Source: Enhydrobacter aerosaccus (GTDB lineage: Bacteria > Pseudomonadota > Alphaproteobacteria > Reyranellales > Reyranellaceae). Taken from it: DNA of 64,000 nucleotides. Of the stretch, positions 41,103-50,000 are shown in pieces (the first letter of the stretch is position 1; each line of letters opens with the position of its first letter). The stretch is from positions 62,001-126,000 of the forward strand of contig NZ_FUWJ01000001.1 in NCBI RefSeq assembly GCF_900167455.1. Reading direction: 5' to 3'. The position numbers and the translations under genes were made by a program. The notes under the pieces are model-generated. The model worked only from the letters and a program-made list of their open reading frames with translations. It ran no database searches and was not told the DNA's origin.

Positions 41103-43094
41103 ATGAAGCTCCCTGCCATCCATGGCCATGAGTTCGAACCGAAGCTGGGTCGCATCGGCAATCGGGGCGTACGCAGTGCCTTCCTACGTGACGTTGCACA
41201 GGCGGTCGCACGGGCAGGCGGGCGCAGCCATGCCTTGTCGCGCCGAGCCGGCCAGCTCGGCCGGATCGGCCGTGGGGCGGGCGTTGGCCGTGTGCTTGGT
41301 ACACGCGACCGCTACGCCGCCTTCCGCCGGCGTCGCGTCATCGTCAAGACACGCCTGATCAAGCTCGCCGGTCGCGGCACAACTCCGGCCCGCGCGCACC
41401 TGCGCTACCTGCAGCGCGACGGCGTCACGCGCGAGGGCCAGCCCGGCGACCTCTACGATGCTGCCCACGACCGGGCCGACGGCGATGCCTTCCTGGGCCG
41501 CGGCGAGGGTGACCGCCATCAGTTCCGATTCATCGTCTCGGCCGAGGACGCGACCGAATTCGCCGACCTCAAGGATTTCACGCGACGGCTGATGCAGCAG
41601 ATGGAACAGGACCTCGGCTCGAAGCTCGACTGGGTAGCGGTCGACCACTACAACACCGGTCATCCTCACACCCACATCGTCTTGCGCGGGAAGGACGACC
41701 GCGGCCGGGACCTGATCATCGCTCGTGAGTATCTCAGCCATGGCACGCGTGAGCGCGCCGCCGAGATCATCAGCTTGGATCTTGGCCCGCGCAGCGACCG
41801 CGAGATCGAAGCCCGATTGCGGGCTGAGGTCGAGCAGGAGCGGTTCACATCCCTCGATCGCGCTTTGCTCAAGGAGGTGGGAGAGCAGGGGCTCTTGCGA
41901 TCCGGAACGACCGTAGGCGATGCCTTCCAACAGACGCTGCGCGCCGGCCGGCTGCAGAAGCTACGGCATCTGGGCCTGGCGCAGGAGATTGGATCGGGAC
42001 AATGGAAGCTCGCCAGCGATCTGGAGCTGGTCTTGCGGCGGCTTGGAGAGCGGGGCGACATCATCAAGACCCTGCATCATGAGCTTGCCCGCCAGGGGCT
42101 GGCCCGCTCGGTGGCTGACTACATCATCTACGAGCCAGCCGAGGACAATGCTCAGCGACTCGTGGGCCGGGTCGTCGCGCGCGGCCTGTCGAACGAGTTG
42201 AACGACCGACGCTATGTGATCGTCGATGGCGTCGATGGCCGCACCCACTATGTCGATATCGGCCAAGCCGGCGAGGCAGAACCGATTCCGGTCGGCGGTA
42301 TCGTCGCCATCGAGCCCAAGCGGGCGGAGCCTCGCGCGGTCGATCGGACCGTGGCCGAGATCGCAGCAGCACATGATGGCCGCTACAGCGTCGACCTTCA
42401 TCTTCACCACGATCCCACGGCCCGGCAGGCGTTTGCCGAAGCTCATGTGCGCCGGCTTGAGGCGATGCGTCGGGCTGGCGTGGATGTCACCCGCGAGAAG
42501 GATGGCGCTTGGATCATTGCGCCCGAGCACCTCGAGCGCGCTGTAGCTTTCGAGCGCGCGCAGGCTCGGCGGGTGCCGGTAGTCATCGAGACGATGTCGA
42601 CCGTACCGCTGGAGCGCCAGGGCGTCGCCGAGGGCGCGACGTGGCTCGACCGCGAGCTCCTCGTCGATGCGCCGACGATCACCCGAGACGCCGGCTTCGG
42701 ACGCGAGGTGCGCGAGGCGCTTGCCCGCCGCCGGCAATGGTTGATCGAGCAGGAGCTGGCACGCGCCGAGCAAGATCGGGTGATCTATCGCGCCAACCTG
42801 CTGGGCCTGCTACGCCGTCGCGAGCTAGTGCGCGTCGGCGCTCGGCTCTCAAGTGAACTCGAACTTCCTTACGCCGAAGCTCAGCCAGGCGGGCGCATCG
42901 AGGGCACCTATCGCCGCCGGCTGGACCTTGCGAGCGGTCGGTTCGCCCTCATCGACAAGGGGCGGGAATTCACCCTGGTTCCTTGGCGGCCGGTGCTTGA
43001 GCGTCATGTCGGCAAGGAAGTGTCCGGTGTGGCGCATGGTGAGACGATTTCTTGGACCATTGGGCGGCAGCGACGTGCGCTGTCAGTGTCCTAA
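41103..43094 (+). CDS. Conjugative relaxase (VirD2-like, DUF3363), RlxS-like
   Basis: Relaxase of 663 residues that nicks oriT and pilots the strand. The N-terminus EFEPKLGRIGNRG is the family start, which supports ATG 41103 over longer in-frame extensions. The likely nucleophile is Y102 (HLRYLQRDG), and the metal-binding histidines are H182, H187, H189 and H191 (DHYNTGHPHTHIVLRG). The C-terminal two thirds match DUF3363. It is followed by the defence-gene cargo rather than further tra genes. Confidence 0.88.
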   Translation: MKLPAIHGHEFEPKLGRIGNRGVRSAFLRDVAQAVARAGGRSHALSRRAGQLGRIGRGAGVGRVLGTRDRYAAFRRRRVIVKTRLIKLAGRGTTPARAHLRYLQRDGVTREGQPGDLYDAAHDRADGDAFLGRGEGDRHQFRFIVSAEDATEFADLKDFTRRLMQQMEQDLGSKLDWVAVDHYNTGHPHTHIVLRGKDDRGRDLIIAREYLSHGTRERAAEIISLDLGPRSDREIEARLRAEVEQERFTSLDRALLKEVGEQGLLRSGTTVGDAFQQTLRAGRLQKLRHLGLAQEIGSGQWKLASDLELVLRRLGERGDIIKTLHHELARQGLARSVADYIIYEPAEDNAQRLVGRVVARGLSNELNDRRYVIVDGVDGRTHYVDIGQAGEAEPIPVGGIVAIEPKRAEPRAVDRTVAEIAAAHDGRYSVDLHLHHDPTARQAFAEAHVRRLEAMRRAGVDVTREKDGAWIIAPEHLERAVAFERAQARRVPVVIETMSTVPLERQGVAEGATWLDRELLVDAPTITRDAGFGREVREALARRRQWLIEQELARAEQDRVIYRANLLGLLRRRELVRVGARLSSELELPYAEAQPGGRIEGTYRRRLDLASGRFALIDKGREFTLVPWRPVLERHVGKEVSGVAHGETISWTIGRQRRALSVS

Positions 43095-43224
43095 AGGAAA
43101 ACAACGGTAGGAGGCTTAGATGCGTTGAACCGCTCTTTGCCGGCATGCATGACCTTCGTCGAGAACGAGGGGAAATCGTGCGACGGGTTGTGAATCACGC
43201 ACCGACAAACTAGGTTTCTTGGTG

Positions 43225-43836
43225 ATGCAGCTTGAAGTCACCCGCTTCAAATCCATGCACATCGCGCTGAAGGAGCTCGAGCGCTTCATCCGCGACGGCG
43301 AGCATCTTCAAACGGGCAAGCCGTTGCGGCAGATGCACGACCTTCGGTCGCGTGAAGCGTTGGGCAACTGGCTCCTGTGCGCCGCCGTCAATCACGGGTT
43401 CGTTCGAGACCGGCTGATCTTCAGCAGCGATCCGCGCGGCGGCGACGGGATCATTCAGGATACGGAGGGCGGCACAACATGGGACATGGAGCATGTAATC
43501 GTGCCGGCCTCACGCGACGGCTCCGCACAGGACGAGACGGCGCTGATCCAGAAGGCCATTCAGGACAAGCAGAACAAAGGCGGCCGGGCCTATGCGTCCG
43601 GCAAGACGCTCGTCGTGTTCTCGAACGCCCGCGGCGGTGAGTGGTATCCGAACCGCGTCGGGCGGGCTTTGCCCGAGCCGCTGGACTTCGATGCAGTGTG
43701 GGTGGTGTGCCTACAAGGCGTCGTTGATGGGGGCTACACGTACGGGGTGACGCGCCTCGAACGGACACATTCGCCCGTATGGCGCGTCCACATCGCGCCC
43801 GACTTCGGAAGCTGGACGGTCGAGCCGGTTCAGTGA
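43225..43836 (+). CDS. Uncharacterised protein at the defence-island edge
   Basis: Hypothetical protein of 203 residues; I do not recognise the family. Codon use and composition look genuine. Segments such as LRQMHDLRSREALGNWLLCAAVNHG near 32-57 and TWDMEHVIVPASRDGSAQDETALIQKA near 80-106 look like structured domain. It has no signal peptide or membrane segment. It is separated from the relaxase by 130 bases and is convergent with the DISARM-like operon. Confidence 0.6.
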   Translation: MQLEVTRFKSMHIALKELERFIRDGEHLQTGKPLRQMHDLRSREALGNWLLCAAVNHGFVRDRLIFSSDPRGGDGIIQDTEGGTTWDMEHVIVPASRDGSAQDETALIQKAIQDKQNKGGRAYASGKTLVVFSNARGGEWYPNRVGRALPEPLDFDAVWVVCLQGVVDGGYTYGVTRLERTHSPVWRVHIAPDFGSWTVEPVQ

Positions 43837-44003
43837 CGAAGGCGCAAGGCATGATCTTCTTGAGCTTGCCCTTCAGCTCGCGATCGACAAAGAAAGGAAC
43901 GCTTTTGAGCTCAGGAAAGAGGCCTCGGGTCGCGTATTGGATGACTTTCGTGGGGTTGCCCGACGGCGCTTCCCCAAACGTAAACGTGTAGCTCTTCCCG
44001 CAA
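43820..44003 (-). pseudogene. Possible coding remnant between drmC and the unknown gene
   Basis: In the 176-base gap the minus strand reads, without its own start, as GKSYTFTFGEAPSGNPTKV followed by IQYATRGLFPELKSVPFFVD and ELKGKLKKIMPCAF. This looks like natural protein and is not the drmC frame. It is probably the tail of a lost gene once downstream of drmC. The family is not recognised. Confidence 0.25.
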
Positions 44004-44012
44004 GCGATTCTG

Positions 44013-44864
44013 CTACAGCACGCGGGATACCCGAAGAACAGCATCGATGAGGCGGGCGGCCTGAGACGCCGGAGCGCCTTCAACGACCAAACCTGTTTCG
44101 AGCGACACGCCTTCACTTGAGCTGAGAAGATTCGCCGAACCGACGTAGGCGAGCGACTCATCGGCGACGACAAGTTTTGCGTGAAAGGTCTCGATCGGCA
44201 GCGATCTTCCGGAGGTCGTGTCGTGGGAAAGATGGTAGTCGCACACTTCGACGCGAAGTGCCTGGAGCCAGGAGGCATGAAGAACGCCAAGTTCAACGGC
44301 ATATCGATCGGAGTCCCGAAGGACGAGAATCTTGCGGCAGTCCGTGCGGGCAGCTTCGAATACGCGGCGAATCCAGCGAAAGCCGCCTGCGTCGATGAAT
44401 GGCGTCATGATAACGAGTCGGCGGGCCGCGGCCCGCGCCAGCCGCGCAAAGGCGTCCGAAGTTGTGAGGTAGCCACCGGGCCGCCCGAGCATGGCCGACA
44501 ATTCCGTTTCGAGATAGCTCGGCGACATCGGCATGGTCACGGCGAACTCGATGGCCGAGGGGCTCAACCGCATGCGCCGAAAATGCTCGGCGCCATCGAG
44601 AATGTTCGCCAGCCGCTTCAGCTCGGCGGGCGCGTATTCGCAGAGCCAGGAGTCGTCAACCGCTGTGGGGACGCAAAGTCCGGTCATCGCGAGGCCGGCA
44701 AGGATTTGCGAGGCGTGGCCCGGCTCAGTACCGGAGCCTGCCGCGCGGCAGATGACTTCAAGGGACCAGGTTCCCGGCCCTAGATCGGCAAGACCTTCGA
44801 GAAGTCGCGCGGCCGTTCCAGGCCAGGGAGCCGCGAAACGAACGATCTCGGAGTCGGTAGCCAT
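44013..44864 (-). CDS. drmC: DISARM component DrmC (phospholipase D-like nuclease)
   Basis: PLD-superfamily protein of 283 residues with a single HKD motif: H at about 224 in TFHAKLVVAD, followed by YVGSANLLSSS. The preceding MTPFIDAGGFRWI and ILVLRDSDRYAVEL give the PLD fold. DISARM DrmC proteins have this single-motif architecture. The start is coupled to the drmB stop (ATGA-type overlap). It is the last gene of the five-gene minus-strand operon. Its position after a DUF1998 protein and a large helicase supports the call. Confidence 0.85.
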   Translation of the reverse strand: MATDSEIVRFAAPWPGTAARLLEGLADLGPGTWSLEVICRAAGSGTEPGHASQILAGLAMTGLCVPTAVDDSWLCEYAPAELKRLANILDGAEHFRRMRLSPSAIEFAVTMPMSPSYLETELSAMLGRPGGYLTTSDAFARLARAAARRLVIMTPFIDAGGFRWIRRVFEAARTDCRKILVLRDSDRYAVELGVLHASWLQALRVEVCDYHLSHDTTSGRSLPIETFHAKLVVADESLAYVGSANLLSSSEGVSLETGLVVEGAPASQAARLIDAVLRVSRVL

Positions 44865-47092
44865 CACCCTTGGGCGGGCCGCTGAGCCTGCTGGCGCACT
44901 TCCTGAACAACTTGGTAGTAGCCGACAAGCGGTGTCTGGTTCATGTCCCATAGCGGCGCGCGGCCGCCGACAAGCGCTGCACGGGACAAAAGTTGATTGC
45001 CCGCGATGCAGGAGGTCTCGGGGATCATGATGCAGGCTGGGCAAGCGCCCCCGCGATGGTCGCAGAGCGTGCCGGAGCCGCACCGTAGTTCGCGGCGCGC
45101 GACGAGATGCCTGAGAAAAGCAGCGTTCTGGTCACGCCACATGGACGAGATGTTGCCGAGGTCTTCGGTCATCCCCCGGCGATGGACCACGAAGGCGAGA
45201 TCGGCCGGAAACATCACTTCGCTCAAAGAGCCAAGATCCAGGCCGGAGAACCGCGCAATTCCATGCATTACATGATGAGCCATGGAATGGAGAAGGAGGT
45301 ACGTCAGGGATGCGATGTCGCGAGCTCGCGTGCGCGAGGCCTCGTCGCGCACCGAAAAGTCGCGGAGGAACAGGCCGAAGTCCGTGTAAGACTCGATCAG
45401 CTGGCTGCCAATGGTGCGCGGAGCCGGCGGTAGCTGAGCGAGAACGCCGTTTTGTTGCAGGAAGGCGCCTACCATTTGCGCATTGAGCTGGATGTAGAGC
45501 GCTTCGTTCTGCTGTTCGATGACGTAGATGGGCCGTCGATTGTTGGGAAGCGGTGGAAACCCCATGAGGCGAACAGGCATGCGCCTGTCCTTCTGCGTCG
45601 TCTCGGGCGTCGACGAGACGCGGGAATAGCCGAACGAGAACTCGACCATGTCGAGACTCCGGATAAGCCGCGCTTCTTCGACGCCGGCCCGGCTCAGGTC
45701 GTCCGTCACACGCCTCTCATAAGCGCGCTGCAAATCCGCCGACTCATACTCCGCGCATAGGTCGGCATGGGCGACCTTGAGATTGGCGGCTTCTCCGGCG
45801 AGGTTGACCTTGCGGCGGCGGAGAGCGTCGTGCTCAATCGTGCTACGGATCGGATCATAGCGTCGCGCATAATGGCTGCGCTCGTGGACGCGGGCCGCGA
45901 GTTCGGGGCTTGCACTGACTTCACGGGCCACGAGACCCGTGTCGTACCAGGACTGGAGCAAGTTACGTGCTGCATCCGACCAAACGGACGCAGTTGCGTC
46001 GTCACGCGCGCGTGCATCGACTTCCTGCGCACGGAATGATTGGTAGGTGCCGAAGATGGCGCCCTGGCCATTGCGCTGCAGCTGCTCGCGTATGCTGTCG
46101 TCGCTGGGATCGGTGCCGGCAAAGCCGTGCAACAACGCTACACGCGAGGCGAGCTCGTCCTCGCGCGTTGGACTCATGAGCGTAATGACCTCGGGGTCAT
46201 TATCGAAGACGATGAATCTAGCTGTCTGCACGTAGTAGACAGGCGAGGCCCGGTAGGAGACCGGGATCATGTTGATCTCGCTCCATTGATGCGGAACTCC
46301 CGCGTCAATGCGCGGCTTGAGCAATGTCAAGCTAAAGGGGTCGGTCTGATAGACTTCCTTCTGCGCGCTACAGCCTGTGCAGACGAAGCGCCAACGCGAA
46401 AACTGATTGCCTTGCTTGATGAGCCGGAAGTTCTCCGCACCGCATTGGCAACGTGGGATTTTGCGGACCTCGCCATTGGCATCCATGGTGTTTCGGTATG
46501 GCGATAGACCCTCGATCGCGCCGGACCAATGAGCATAGACGACGTCGAGCTGGCGCCAGCGCGAGTCATGCGCCGGATGATTTCCCTCGGCTGGGCACGT
46601 TTGCGCCAGGGGCTCGGCCACTTGATGGGCTGGGGATACGTATTCCCGAACGATCGCGCATGTGTCGCATCGATAGACCAGAGGTCCGGGCAGGTAGCCT
46701 ATGCGCTCGGGTCGCAGAAAGTCGAAGCGGTCGGTCGCGATATCAACGGAGGCGTGCCCCTGCCGCATGGGGTTGTGGAAACAGCCGTCGAGGAGTTGGG
46801 TCTCGTAGACAGGGACGTTGGGCGTGCCGCGCGTGATCTGCATGCCGCGGGCGAGCCAGTTCTGGCAAAACTCTTGAAGGCTCTCGATGATTTGCTCTCG
46901 TCGGGTAGGCCTGCCCGAAAAGTCAATGGCGGCACCTTCGATTGGTACAGAGAGGCACGCTCCTTTGCCGCCCTCCCAGGTAAAGACCGAGCCCGGTGCA
47001 TAGGCCGTGGCGAGTTGAGGCTGAGAGCGGGTCATTCGGGGCGGATACTGCCGCGCCGGGGCGTTGCCGCCGTCTGTGGGTGCTTGAGCCAT
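44864..47092 (-). CDS. drmB: DISARM component DrmB (DUF1998 protein)
   Basis: 742-residue protein. Zinc-binding pairs are seen in YRCDTCA near 150 and in PRCQCGAENF and FVCTGCSAQK between about 220 and 260. The C-terminal DUF1998 region contains LLHSMAHHVMHGIARFSGLDLGSLSE and ends with a cysteine cluster (CDHRGGACPACIMIPE). DrmB binds DrmA in DISARM systems, and the pair senses foreign DNA ends. The ATG at 47092 lies one base after the drmA stop. Confidence 0.87.
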   Translation of the reverse strand: MAQAPTDGGNAPARQYPPRMTRSQPQLATAYAPGSVFTWEGGKGACLSVPIEGAAIDFSGRPTRREQIIESLQEFCQNWLARGMQITRGTPNVPVYETQLLDGCFHNPMRQGHASVDIATDRFDFLRPERIGYLPGPLVYRCDTCAIVREYVSPAHQVAEPLAQTCPAEGNHPAHDSRWRQLDVVYAHWSGAIEGLSPYRNTMDANGEVRKIPRCQCGAENFRLIKQGNQFSRWRFVCTGCSAQKEVYQTDPFSLTLLKPRIDAGVPHQWSEINMIPVSYRASPVYYVQTARFIVFDNDPEVITLMSPTREDELASRVALLHGFAGTDPSDDSIREQLQRNGQGAIFGTYQSFRAQEVDARARDDATASVWSDAARNLLQSWYDTGLVAREVSASPELAARVHERSHYARRYDPIRSTIEHDALRRRKVNLAGEAANLKVAHADLCAEYESADLQRAYERRVTDDLSRAGVEEARLIRSLDMVEFSFGYSRVSSTPETTQKDRRMPVRLMGFPPLPNNRRPIYVIEQQNEALYIQLNAQMVGAFLQQNGVLAQLPPAPRTIGSQLIESYTDFGLFLRDFSVRDEASRTRARDIASLTYLLLHSMAHHVMHGIARFSGLDLGSLSEVMFPADLAFVVHRRGMTEDLGNISSMWRDQNAAFLRHLVARRELRCGSGTLCDHRGGACPACIMIPETSCIAGNQLLSRAALVGGRAPLWDMNQTPLVGYYQVVQEVRQQAQRPAQG

Positions 47093-47093
47093 C

Positions 47094-50000
47094 TCAGTCC
47101 TCCGCATCGACTGGCGGAGGATCAGCGTCGACATCCGAACGCGCCGCCAAACGTTGGCCGCGAATGATGCGCATGACCTGTCGCGTGGTCTCAAGGTTGA
47201 CGTTGCGACCCCGCATGGGGTCGCGGGTTGCCGCAAGGATCACTCCGCCCTCGTCGACATCGCGCAAAGAAGTCATTGGCTTGCGCATGTCGCGCGTCTG
47301 ATGACTCTCCCAGAAATTCGACAGACGGCTGCCATCGGTCCGCCGCGTGAAGATGTCGAGAATCTCACGGACACGATCTTCCACGAAAGTTCGGTAGTGG
47401 TCGCTATGTATGGCGGCCCCGGCGCGGCGCGGGCCACGCCCGTCAATGCCGATCGCCTCGAGTGCAAATTCGGTGGCCGCGCGAATAGCGCCGGGGTTAC
47501 CACCCGCGGATAGATCCGCCCACGATTTGACCTGGGAGGCGGTGGTGAAGGTGCGTGCCGTCGCCTTATCGCCGCCGGCGCTGGCGAAGGTTTCCTGCTC
47601 GACGACCGCGCAGAGATAGGCCTGCAAGATGCTAGGCATGGCACGGCGAATAGCGCGCTCCGCCCAGCGTTGGACGGCGGGCGGCGGGATCATGCGCTCC
47701 AGGAAGCGATGAAATTGATCGTGCGTCTCGACCACATAACGATCCCTGCGGCTGTGGGGCGTCGGAATGAGAAGACTGAAGCCCACATGTGTGCGGCCGA
47801 TGCGGCTTGAAGCCTGAATATATTCGGCAATATCGGAAGGAAGACCGGCAAAGAACATGGCATTGAACTTGTCCACATCAACGCCGTGACTGATGGCTGA
47901 GGTCGCGACGATGTTGCGTAGACTGTCGCCAAGAGAGGGGAAGGGCTCGCCGGGTTGGACGCTGCCCTCGGCTCTCTGCATCACAGCCTGAATCTCGGCG
48001 ATGGTGACGCCCCCGGAAATCAGTTCCGTCGCAAACGGCAGGTCGCCGACGGCGGCGGCCCGCTGGTCGCGCTCCACCTGCGTCTGAAGGGTTTCGATGA
48101 TCTGATCTCCGCCCTTCTTGTTGGTGACGTAGGTGAGGGAGATACGTAGGAGATCAAGGAGGTTTTCGAGTGTCCTGACGCCAAGGGGCGTGGCGGCCAA
48201 CTCCTGCAGCGCCATCCGGCGAAGTGGGGTCAGCGGATCATCCGGAGGCAATGCCGCGCTCAATGTCCCGATGGCATCATCCGTGCGTCCGTCCTCAATG
48301 AGTGCGCGCCAAAGCTCCGTTATTGCAAAATGATATGCCGATACAACGGCGGACGTGGTCATTGTATGCGACCGTCCGTTCGTCATGATTGAGACGTAGC
48401 TCCGCATTCGCGGAGTGAACTGCTCGGTTCGCGATTGAGCAGGCGCCTGTGCCGCGAGACCGCGCCGTTCGACACGGCGAGCGGTGCGCGGCATAGCGTA
48501 GAAGGACTCGTAGATGCTGGGACCTGGGCAAGGGAAGCGCAGCGGTTCGCGCTGGTAGAGGACGCGAAGCTGGCGATCGGGATCTGAGATTGTGGCAGTG
48601 GCGGCGATCACCTTCGCTAGCCGGGGCCGGCGTGTTTCCGACTGAGGATCGGGACGCCATGTGGCGACGTAATCCCGCAAAATGCCGCTGCCAAGGCGTA
48701 GGAGAATGGACTCGAACGATGTCTCAAAGAGCCCGGAAAACGTCCCCAGGCTTTCTTCCAGCAGATGGCCTTCGTCCTGGATGACGAGGCTGGGAAAGGG
48801 GTCTTGGAAGACTTCAGCGCCATTGGAGAAAGGAGGTTTGAGACGAGTCCAGCCCTCATCCGCGGCGCGCGTGAGAGCCCGCGCTCCGCGAGGCATGTAG
48901 AGATGCCTGTTGGCTGGGTCCATGTATCGGGCGGCTCCCAGCATGCCGACAATGGCATTGATGGTTTTGTCGTGCTGGCCGATCAGCGCGAGCTTGTCGA
49001 TGGTTCCGAGGATCACCGATGGTGTGCGCTGGTAGATCGTATCGTCGGTGAGGAGAAAGGGGAGCGGCACCCGATGCGGCGACGGCGGGTTCTCGCGGTT
49101 CCATTCGCAGCCATCGTTGAAGCAGACAATGCCCACGCGTCCATCTTGGAACGGGTAACGGCGCATCCCGGTGGCTTGCCCGCAGCAGGGACAGACGCGG
49201 AGCTTGTCATAAGATTCGAGCGCCTCTTGATAGCGATCAGCGGCGCGTCGTGCGGTGCGTGCGGCATCCGTGTCGCCGCTTGGAGGATTGAGCAGCGTTT
49301 GGTCGTTCGAATGAGTCGTACGGGTGATGATCGGCACTCCACCGAACCCCTGTGCGGCGCGGTTGGGCGTGTTCCCGGAGCCGACCCAGAAGCCGATCTC
49401 GAAAGGAGCGCCCGCGACCCTACGGCGAAGCCGGACGAGTTCCGCCTGTGTGAGAATGCGCATAAGGCGGCGCGCTTGCTGGAGAGTCAGGAGACGAAGA
49501 GGGTACCGGACGAGTGCGGTTACGCCTCGTTGCTTCCCCCGGAGCCGGTCGAGGAAAATGTTGAAGATCAGAAGTCCGAAAAACGCCTCGGACTTTCCGC
49601 CGCCGGTGGCAAAATAGAGAAGGCTGGCGGACATCTCGTCGCGGTGTGCGTCGAATCTGTCGGCAAACTCTGGCATGCGCGAAGCGAGCGTTGGGACATG
49701 GGCCAAGATGAAGGCAAGCTGGAACAATCGCCATTCAGTGTAGCGCTCACCGCCGTACCGGGCGAAGGCTTCGTTGGTCAGTAACCAGGCTTCCCAAGGC
49801 GCGGCGCGCCGGTCGCGAGACGACCAGGAGCCGAGCGGCGCGTCGGGACCAAGCGCGCGAGCAGCGTTGCAGGAGTCCAATAGGAGCTGGATGCCGGCGC
49901 GTATGTAGCCGCTCTCCCTGCGATAGGCCTCCAGGTCAACCGCGTGCGCCTGCCGCTCTCTTTCGGCAATGTCGTCGGGTAGGCCTTGTCCTGCATCGAC